Below are positions 5,101 through 10,164 of a DNA stretch of 10,164 nt, piece by piece. The position numbers and the translations under genes were made by a program. The notes below the pieces were generated by a model. The model was not told where the DNA came from and ran no database searches. It saw only the letters and a list, made by a program, of their open reading frames with translations. Origin of the DNA: an uncultured Flavobacteriaceae bacterium (lineage in GTDB: Bacteria > Bacteroidota > Bacteroidia > Flavobacteriales > Flavobacteriaceae); NCBI GenBank assembly GCA_913052425.1, contig CAJXEG010000039.1:1-10164 (forward strand), read 5' to 3'. Each line of letters starts with the position of its first letter. Positions within the stretch are counted from its first letter, which is position 1.

Positions 5101-6371
5101 TATTACTATTGATCATTGTTTTTATTGTTTGTCTTTGCTTTCGATTTCCCATTGCATTTTCCTTGGGCTTGTCATGTTTGGTTTACTTTTTTTTCAAAGG
5201 AACCCCACTGGTGGTAGTTCCTCTCAAGATGTATGCCGGCATCGACGTTTTTGTTCTACTGAGTATCCCTGGTTTTATTATCGCAGGGAATCTGATGAAC
5301 CAAGGGGGTTTGACCGATAAGATCATCAATTTTTGTAATCATCTTTTGGGGCATATTAGGGGTGGACTTTCCTATGTCAACATCAGTGCTTCCATGCTTT
5401 TTGCCGGAATCTCTGGAACAGCCATCTCCGATACCGCCAGTTTGGGTGCTGTGATGATTCCTGCCATGAAAAAAGAAGGATACGACAGTGATTTTTCTTG
5501 TGCCATTACCGCAGCCTCCTCAACCGTAGGGCCCATTATTCCTCCCAGCTTACCCATGATTATTGCCGCAACATTGAGCGGACTGTCCGTAGGAAAACTT
5601 TTCCTCGCCGGAGCCATCCCCGGCCTGTTGTTGGGCTTGGGACTAATGCTGGTCGCCTATTTTGTCGCAAAAAAAAAAAATTACCCCAAACACCAAAAAA
5701 GCTCAATATTACAAATTCTAAAAAGCTTTACCGATACCTTTTGGGCCTTGTTGATGACCTTGATCATTCTATTTGGGATCATTGGGGGAGTATTCACTCC
5801 CACCGAGGCCTCTGTCGTAGCGGTACTATATGCGTTGTTTATTGGAACATTTGTCTATAAAAAACTCAACCTTAAAAATATTTCTGTTGTCATTTTAGAT
5901 TCCATGAAAACCACCGCATCCCTTATGATATTGGTTGGTTTTGCCAATTTGTTTGGATTCATCCTCATTACCGAACAAATTCCTCAACGCATCTCCGAAC
6001 AGATTCTTTTATGGACTACTAATAAATACGCCGTTCTGTTATTGATCAACTTATTGTTGATATTGGTTGGCACCTTTATGGAAACCATCGCGGCCCTATT
6101 GATCTTATTTCCAATACTGCTCAAAGTGGCTATCGAGGTTGATGTTGAGCCCATGCACTTTACCGTCATTGCAGTACTTAATTTAATCATAGGACTAACG
6201 ACCCCTCCCGTAGGGGTATGTTTATTTGTAGCGTCCAGTATCGGTAAAACTTCCATTGGAAAAGTCAGCAGGGCAGGCTTGCCTTTTCTGGCGGTCAGTC
6301 TTTTGGTATTGGTATTGGTATCCCTTTTTCCCGAACTCTCCCTTTTTCTTCCCAAATTGATTATGGATTAG
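5097..6371 (+). CDS. dctM: TRAP transporter large permease (DctM family)
   Basis: The protein is 424 residues and almost wholly hydrophobic, with about a dozen membrane segments. The start is the ATG at 5097, which overlaps the dctQ stop (ATGA). A TTG three codons earlier is in frame but less likely. Family motifs are GNLMNQGGLTD (64-74), FAGISGTAISDTASLG (102-117), GPIIPPSLPMII (145-156) and, in the second half, GVFTPTEAS and the matching LTTPPVGVCLF. The paired Pro-rich hairpins of the two halves form the Na+ and substrate sites in the elevator domain. The gene drives Na+-coupled uptake together with DctP and DctQ. Codons near residues 190-195 contain a 12-A run; the frame is intact across it. 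No strong plus-strand terminator follows. Confidence 0.95.
   Translation: MILLLIIVFIVCLCFRFPIAFSLGLSCLVYFFFKGTPLVVVPLKMYAGIDVFVLLSIPGFIIAGNLMNQGGLTDKIINFCNHLLGHIRGGLSYVNISASMLFAGISGTAISDTASLGAVMIPAMKKEGYDSDFSCAITAASSTVGPIIPPSLPMIIAATLSGLSVGKLFLAGAIPGLLLGLGLMLVAYFVAKKKNYPKHQKSSILQILKSFTDTFWALLMTLIILFGIIGGVFTPTEASVVAVLYALFIGTFVYKKLNLKNISVVILDSMKTTASLMILVGFANLFGFILITEQIPQRISEQILLWTTNKYAVLLLINLLLILVGTFMETIAALLILFPILLKVAIEVDVEPMHFTVIAVLNLIIGLTTPPVGVCLFVASSIGKTSIGKVSRAGLPFLAVSLLVLVLVSLFPELSLFLPKLIMD
5669..5680 (+). repeat. A12 homopolymer inside dctM
   Basis: Twelve consecutive A span the Ala-Lys-Lys-Lys-Asn codons at about residues 191-195 of DctM. It lies in a charged loop after the first half of the protein. 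Poly-A runs of this length are prone to replication and transcription slippage, and to sequencing error. At length 12 the gene is in frame. Confidence 0.9.
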
Positions 6372-6426
6372 GACTTTACCTAATTTTTTGCACTCCATAG
6401 CAACTTATAGCGGGTTGAATTTTTAC

Positions 6427-6460
6427 AAAAAACAAACCCCCACCACAAAGTGCAGGGGTC
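6427..6460 (-). terminator. Terminator of the 6511-6888 gene
   Basis: On the minus strand ACCCC pairs with GGGGT outside an inner CAC-TTT-GTG hairpin, with two mismatches between the stems. TTTGTTTTTT follows. The plus-strand side has no T-run, so it probably serves the minus-strand gene only. Confidence 0.6.
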
Positions 6461-6510
6461 ATAAGGTGTAAATATCATTGGACTTATACCAGCCAATTGA
6501 TTCGCTTGAA

Positions 6511-6888
6511 TTATCCTTTGGGTTTTAGATAAGTAAAAATAGCCAATCCAAACATCACGAAATCAATTGCAAAATCGGGAAGTCCCATTTGAGTCAATGG
6601 TGAGCTGGCCATATAGTAAAAGCTACCAAACAAGGGCAGGTAGGCAATGATAAAGGCCAATAATAATTTTTTAGCATCCTCAACCGCCAAATTGCGGGAA
6701 AAGAGAAACATCAATCCAATCATCAAAAATGCAGGGGTAATGGCGTACTGAAACATAACCGCCAATTGTCCCGCTTCCTCACCTACATTGAACATCATGT
6801 CGATAGAAGAATCAGCCAATAAGGTGTAAAGAATGGATTGGAGTACTTGAAAGGCTCCGATAATTGTTAAAGTTAATTTAGTTTTCAT
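6511..6888 (-). CDS. Four-helix integral membrane protein, function unknown
   Basis: The protein is 125 residues with an ATG start. Hydrophobic segments lie at about 5-24, 45-64, 73-93 and 104-121, and the C-terminus is basic (TYLKPKG). The loop between helices 1 and 2 is acidic (DSSIDMMFNVGEEAGQ). I recognise no family. A near-consensus -7 box TATATTTT lies on the minus strand at 6908-6915, 20 bp upstream of the start, and a terminator follows. The gene therefore looks like a single unit, convergent with the TRAP operon and not part of it. Confidence 0.78.
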   Translation of the reverse strand: MKTKLTLTIIGAFQVLQSILYTLLADSSIDMMFNVGEEAGQLAVMFQYAITPAFLMIGLMFLFSRNLAVEDAKKLLLAFIIAYLPLFGSFYYMASSPLTQMGLPDFAIDFVMFGLAIFTYLKPKG

Positions 6889-6972
6889 TTAAAAATCATT
6901 TTGGTTTAAAATATAGTGTATTGATTCCTATAAGATATATAAATATAGTAAGTTATAAAAAAAGTACTTGAG

Positions 6973-7161
6973 CTATATGGCTCTGTTCTTGGGCTTCTTG
7001 TTTGGAATTCTTCCAAAATTTCCGGAACCATCATAGTCAACAGTATCCGTTTCAATTTTCGAGCGCGAATGCGCCCTGATCTCTTTGTTGTTAAAAAAGA
7101 TGCCCAACAAAAAGAGAAAAAACACAATGAGGCCTAGGGCAAAGATGATAGAAACACTCAT
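6973..7161 (-). CDS. 62-residue single-pass membrane protein, third gene of the cluster
   Basis: The protein has one hydrophobic segment at about residues 4-23, then a basic, polar cytoplasmic-type tail (NNKEIRAHSRSKIETDTVDYDGSG and a Pro/Lys-rich end). Its ATG shares one base with the stop of the 53-residue gene (TAATG), a strong sign that it is real and translationally coupled. An overlapping ORF in another frame (6906-7127) lacks any such features and is a shadow. I recognise no family. Known single-pass microproteins of this shape often bind a larger membrane complex, but no partner can be named. No clear terminator follows in the AT-rich 6889-6972. Confidence 0.68.
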   Translation of the reverse strand: MSVSIIFALGLIVFFLFLLGIFFNNKEIRAHSRSKIETDTVDYDGSGNFGRIPNKKPKNRAI

Positions 7162-7322
7162 TATTTAGACATTTGTTTTATATAGGCTCCGGCTGCCAAA
7201 ATCGAGGGTACCCATATGCCCACGTAAAGCCCTTCTTGTTGCTGACCATTGAACCACAGGTATACCGAAAATAGAAAGCTGACAAAGGCAGCCGCTAAAA
7301 TCAGGTAGTCAGACCTTTTCAT
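7161..7322 (-). CDS. 53-residue two-helix membrane protein, second gene of the cluster
   Basis: I translated this short frame by hand. It starts MKRSDYLILAAAFVSFLF and ends AYIKQMSK. It has two hydrophobic helices (about residues 7-24 and 32-48) separated by a short polar turn, NGQQQEG. The second helix carries GLYVGIWVPSILAAG. Its ATG overlaps the stop of the upstream secreted-protein gene by one base (TAATG), and its stop overlaps the next ATG in the same way. This leaves little doubt that it is translated. The function is unknown. A conserved look (Trp-Val-Pro in a helix) suggests a specific membrane role rather than a chance ORF. Confidence 0.72.
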   Translation of the reverse strand: MKRSDYLILAAAFVSFLFSVYLWFNGQQQEGLYVGIWVPSILAAGAYIKQMSK

Positions 7323-8182
7323 TATTCCTCAGACTCTTTAACCCGGAAGAATTCCTCGTCCGATTCGATCCAGACAAAATCACTGGTCACCTTTTCAGTT
7401 TTAGGATTGTAGAAAACCTCCAAATATTTGAGTCTTTTGACATCCTTCACCTTGACCTGTGCAACAAAGTTGTGGTGATGAAACTTATCAAAAGGGCTGA
7501 TAAATGAAGTATAGGAATCCCAAATGATATTGCGTGTATATTCTACATTACTGTAGGATGATTTCACAAAAGCCCGTATGGATTTATTGATTTCCTTGAC
7601 GTTTACAGGTACAATTTCGCTATCCTTTAGGTTTTTCCGCTCCATTACATCAAGAAATCCTTGGTGTTCAGAAACGAAATTTTCCAATCCTGGTTTTTGT
7701 TCTTGATTGGAGATGCCCAACTCGATCAAGTCAGCGGCATTGTCTTTCTTTTCCTCTTTTTCGTCGACCAAATAAAATTCTTCATCTTCCGCTATCCATT
7801 CAAAATCTCCTTTTACTTTCTTGACAAAAGGATTGTAAATCACCTCCACATATTTCAGGCGATCCAAGTCATTAACTTTCACTTGCGCGATAAACGTGTG
7901 AAAGTGATAAATGTCCGACGGACTCAAAAATGTTTTGTACGAATCCCAGATGATATTTCGGGTATACTCTACTATCTCAGGATAGCGCTCTTCGACAAAA
8001 AAGCGAATTTTTTTATTGATTTCTTTAACGTTTATGGGAGTAATCTCTCCGGCTTCATTTTCTTCAAAACCTTCGTGTTCAATGATAAAATCTTCGATTT
8101 TGACACGTTGCTCCTGAGCGGATACTGCAACAGCGCAAAGTAAAGCGCATGATATGAACAAAGAAAAGATGCTAAACTTCAT
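7322..8182 (-). CDS. Secreted protein with two tandem copies of an unrecognised ~115-residue domain
   Basis: The protein is 286 residues with a signal peptide at about 1-22 (cleavage after VSA). Two copies follow, at about 26-140 and 163-282, joined by an acidic linker (EKEEKKDNAADLIELG). Shared blocks are NVKEINK-x-IR-x-FV (51 and 194), VEYTRNIIWDSY (71-82 and 213-224), SP-x-D (87 and 229), an H-x-H (H93/H95 and H235/H237) followed by F-[IV]-AQVKV, then LKY-[VL]-EV-x-YNP (109 and 251), and a final W-I-x-x-DEEF. The copies have diverged, so the duplication is not recent. The His pair could bind metal, but no known fold is recognised. It is the first gene of a three-gene cluster with TAATG overlaps. 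rseP lies 68 bp upstream on the same strand with no clear terminator between, so read-through is possible. Confidence 0.85.
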   Translation of the reverse strand: MKFSIFSLFISCALLCAVAVSAQEQRVKIEDFIIEHEGFEENEAGEITPINVKEINKKIRFFVEERYPEIVEYTRNIIWDSYKTFLSPSDIYHFHTFIAQVKVNDLDRLKYVEVIYNPFVKKVKGDFEWIAEDEEFYLVDEKEEKKDNAADLIELGISNQEQKPGLENFVSEHQGFLDVMERKNLKDSEIVPVNVKEINKSIRAFVKSSYSNVEYTRNIIWDSYTSFISPFDKFHHHNFVAQVKVKDVKRLKYLEVFYNPKTEKVTSDFVWIESDEEFFRVKESEE

Positions 8183-8250
8183 GATCGTTGATGTTTTTTA
8201 ATTTTTATAAATATAATAAATATCAAAATGAGTTATGAAAATCACCTACT

Positions 8251-9567
8251 TTAATTGGATAAAAAGCGAAACAAGTCATTCCCGTTGGCATAAATGACCA
8301 AAGCCAACAGCAAGAAAAACCCTACCATTTGGGCATACTCCATAAACTTGTCATTCGGTTTTCTTCCGCTGACCATTTCATATAATAAGAACATTACATG
8401 TCCTCCGTCCAAAGCAGGAATGGGCAACAGGTTCATAAAAGCCAAAATGATTGAAATAAAAGCCGTACTGGCCCAAAAAGCCCTCCAATCCCATGTGGCC
8501 GGAAAAAGACTCCCGATGGCACCAAAACCGCCCAACTGTGACGCCCCTTTCTTGGTAAAGACATATTTGAATTGAGCTACATAGTCATAAAGCGTCCAGT
8601 AACCATAACTAAAACCTTCTGTGATACTTTCGGCCAAAGAGAGGTCTACTTGACTGATTTTAATCGAATTTTTGGGGATGACCCCCATTTTACCCTCAGC
8701 ATCCAATACCACATTGAGTGTGTCTCGAATCTGATTGCGTTCGACCACATATTGAACCGATTGGTTGGCCTTTTCATTATTAAAGTCGCGCAGTTCTACC
8801 CAATCTTCTATGATGAGTTTATCGGCAGCAACAATTTTATCTCCCGCCCTAAAGCCGGCTGTATAAGCATTTCTGTCCATCAAAACACTGTCTATCTCAG
8901 CGGGAAAACGCGGATATAAAATGCTCATTTGACCCGATGTAAACATGCGGTCACCAATATTTTCCGGTATTGCTAGGTTGACCCTACCACCATTGGCACG
9001 TTCTACTTGTACCTCTTTGACAGATCGAATCAATAACATTTTGTTGATGTCTAGGGCCACCTCAAGGGGTTTGCCATCGACCGAAAGAATTTGATCCCCT
9101 TTTTCAAAACCGATTTCTTTGGCCAAAGGTGAAACACCCAAACCTAAGGGCATGGCGCTGTTGGGTAAGGTATTTTTACCCCAAACAAAGAGGATCATCA
9201 TATAGATGAGAAAGCCCAGGATCAAATTGACCGTAACTCCACCCAGCATAATGATCAATCGCTGCCAAGCGGGTTTAGTGCGGAATTCCCATGGTTGTGG
9301 AGGTTGTTGCATCTGTTCCTTGTCCATGCTCTCATCGATCATCCCCGAGATTTTGACATAACCCCCCAAGGGTAACCATCCAATCCCATAGACCGTGTCT
9401 CCAAATTTCTTTTTAAACAAAGCAAATTTTACGTCGAAGAACAGAAAAAACTTTTCTACACGGGTTTTAAAGATTTTGGCAGGGATAAAATGACCCAATT
9501 CATGTAATACAATAAGAATCGACAAACTGAGCAACAGTTGAATGCCCTTCATTAACATAGGTTCCAT
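8251..9567 (-). CDS. rseP: RseP-type site-2 intramembrane zinc metalloprotease
   Basis: The protein is 438 residues, a usual length. It cuts membrane-spanning regulators within the inner membrane; in other bacteria these are anti-sigma factors after a first periplasmic cut, and remnant signal peptides. The zinc motif HELGH is at residues 22-26 in the first helix. The third ligand motif, in NLLPIPALDGGH (379-390), has Asp387. Between them are helix 2 (about 104-128), two PDZ-like regions (about 140-200 and 225-290, with GFEKGDQILSVDGKPL and GFRAGDKIVAADKLII) and the final helices (about 365-380 and 408-427). The segment WLPLGGYVKISGM (64-76) is typical of the family. The start is the ATG at 9567, though Met4 or Met6 are possible. 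It is divergent from the SCO gene. Confidence 0.96.
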   Translation of the reverse strand: MEPMLMKGIQLLLSLSILIVLHELGHFIPAKIFKTRVEKFFLFFDVKFALFKKKFGDTVYGIGWLPLGGYVKISGMIDESMDKEQMQQPPQPWEFRTKPAWQRLIIMLGGVTVNLILGFLIYMMILFVWGKNTLPNSAMPLGLGVSPLAKEIGFEKGDQILSVDGKPLEVALDINKMLLIRSVKEVQVERANGGRVNLAIPENIGDRMFTSGQMSILYPRFPAEIDSVLMDRNAYTAGFRAGDKIVAADKLIIEDWVELRDFNNEKANQSVQYVVERNQIRDTLNVVLDAEGKMGVIPKNSIKISQVDLSLAESITEGFSYGYWTLYDYVAQFKYVFTKKGASQLGGFGAIGSLFPATWDWRAFWASTAFISIILAFMNLLPIPALDGGHVMFLLYEMVSGRKPNDKFMEYAQMVGFFLLLALVIYANGNDLFRFLSN

Positions 9568-9588
9568 AGCAAATCAATTTTTGGAGAC

Positions 9589-9596
9589 CAAAAATA
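9589..9596 (-). promoter_or_regulatory. Promoter -7 box of rseP (TATTTTTG)
   Basis: The minus strand reads TATTTTTG, an exact TAnnTTTG. A TTG 17 bp upstream may serve as the -33 element. Transcription would start near 9583, giving a leader of about 16 nt before the rseP ATG. Confidence 0.6.
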
Positions 9597-9668
9597 CCAC
9601 TTTTAGCCACATTCAAGACCCATTTCGACAAAAACCTTTGACGTTAATTTTTTGTGTTTTTTATAACT

Positions 9669-9676
9669 TATCTTTG
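9669..9676 (+). promoter_or_regulatory. Promoter -7 box of the SCO gene (TATCTTTG)
   Basis: TATCTTTG is an exact match to TAnnTTTG and ends seven bases before the ATG at 9684. The -33 region is a T-rich tract (about 9648-9660) containing TTTG, with shorter than usual spacing. Transcription from this box would begin at or within a few bases of the start codon. Confidence 0.55.
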
Positions 9677-9683
9677 TCCAAAC

Positions 9684-10164
9684 ATGGGCATTTTAAAAAA
9701 ATACAGAAAATTTTTGGGCGTATTTGCCGTCATTTCGGCCGTCATCTTAATGTTGTTTTACAATGCATTGTTGCCCACCAAAAAACTACCCGTCTACCAA
9801 CCGGCCATGGTCAACTTTGAATTGGTGGACAGTACCATACAGCATAAAAAAAAATTCCATCGTATTGCCGATTTTTCACTGATCAATCAAAACGGTAAAA
9901 CCATCACGCAAAAGGATTTTAAAGGGAAAATTTATTTGGCAGATTTCTTTTTTACCACCTGTCCCACCATCTGTATTGCCATGACGGACAACTTGGTAAA
10001 AGTTCAGGAAAAAATAAAAAACAACCCCCATGTGATGCTCCTGTCCCATTCGGTTACCCCTAAGATCGATACTGTGGCTCAACTCAAAAAATACGCCCTC
10101 GAAAAGGGGGTGATCGATCAAAAATGGCATTTGGTGACGGGCGATAAAAAAGCAATCTATGAAC
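9684..10164 (+). CDS. SCO1/SenC family copper chaperone, partial (3' end off the right edge)
   Basis: 160 residues are visible from the ATG at 9684. An N-terminal membrane anchor (about 10-30) is followed by a thioredoxin-like domain. The copper-binding CxxxC is at C93-P-T-I-C97 within DFFFTTCPTICIAM, and the family's S-V-x-P-x-x-DT is seen as SHSVTPKIDT (121-130). The segment WHLVTGD (148-154) is also family-typical. The distal metal-binding His should lie beyond the edge. SCO proteins deliver copper to the CuA centre of cytochrome c oxidase, or act as thiol-disulfide reductases in that assembly, on the periplasmic side. It is divergent from rseP with a promoter box immediately upstream. A plain thioredoxin-like or AhpC-like protein is unlikely given the CxxxC spacing. 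Confidence 0.92.
   Translation, partial: MGILKKYRKFLGVFAVISAVILMLFYNALLPTKKLPVYQPAMVNFELVDSTIQHKKKFHRIADFSLINQNGKTITQKDFKGKIYLADFFFTTCPTICIAMTDNLVKVQEKIKNNPHVMLLSHSVTPKIDTVAQLKKYALEKGVIDQKWHLVTGDKKAIYE

Noticed and set aside
6390..6453. TGCACT/AGTGCA inverted repeat after dctM as the operon terminator
   Set aside because: Only 6 bp with a loop of about 50 nt and no T-run on the plus strand; the stronger hairpin here fits the minus strand.
6906..7127. 73-residue minus ORF overlapping the 62-residue gene
   Set aside because: It lacks the TAATG coupling and a clean membrane segment; the alternative frame has both.
7661..8143. 160-residue plus-strand ORF, the longest antisense frame
   Set aside because: It is antisense to the tandem-domain gene, whose internal protein repeats prove the coding frame.
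9542..9820. Plus ORF spanning the rseP-SCO divergent promoter region
   Set aside because: It would read through both promoter boxes and overlap the SCO gene in another frame.

Overview
The window most likely comes from a marine-type member of the Bacteroidota, probably Flavobacteriia. The evidence is AT-rich intergenic DNA, promoter boxes of the Bacteroidota form TAnnTTTG (upstream of the tRNA, rseP, the SCO gene and a secreted-protein gene), starts without clear Shine-Dalgarno sequences, and an rseP/SCO gene style familiar from that class. The taxonomy is inferred from sequence character, not from a search.

Left end (1-670). A truncated minus-strand gene for an HUH-type rolling-circle replication initiator runs off the left edge. 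It is followed by a pair of 10-bp direct repeats, a terminator and the 3' end of a tRNA-Asn(GTT) gene. A replication protein just beyond a tRNA 3' end is the arrangement expected for the end of an integrated element such as an ssDNA phage, a plasmid or an integrative element. The rest of the element is outside the window.

670-3400. Three minus-strand single-gene units follow, two of them with a clear terminator. They encode a secreted protein built of two similar halves, a small outer-membrane-barrel-like protein and a five-helix membrane protein. A short plus-strand unit (possible 21-codon ORF plus terminator) lies at about 763-886. The gap 2569-2964 is gene-free and very AT-rich. It holds a large interrupted inverted repeat with a perfect 10-bp GC-rich core and a second smaller one.

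3640-6371. A plus-strand TRAP transporter operon encodes a lipoprotein DctP-type binding protein, the small permease DctQ and the large permease DctM, with both junctions being 4-nt ATGA overlaps. The substrate cannot be read from sequence. DctM carries a run of 12 A inside its coding region.

6430-8182, minus strand. A lone four-helix membrane protein (6511-6888) is followed by a compact three-gene cluster, read from 8182 down to 6973. It encodes a secreted protein made of two tandem copies of an unrecognised domain of about 115 residues, a 53-residue membrane protein and a 62-residue single-pass membrane protein. Both junctions are TAATG stop/start overlaps, so the three are probably translated together. 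This cluster and the HUH element edge are the least explained parts of the window.

8251-10164. The site-2 intramembrane protease RseP (minus strand) is divergent from a SCO1/SenC-type copper chaperone (plus strand) that runs off the right edge. Each has a TAnnTTTG promoter box in the shared intergenic region. The SCO box is so close to the ATG that its mRNA may be leaderless.
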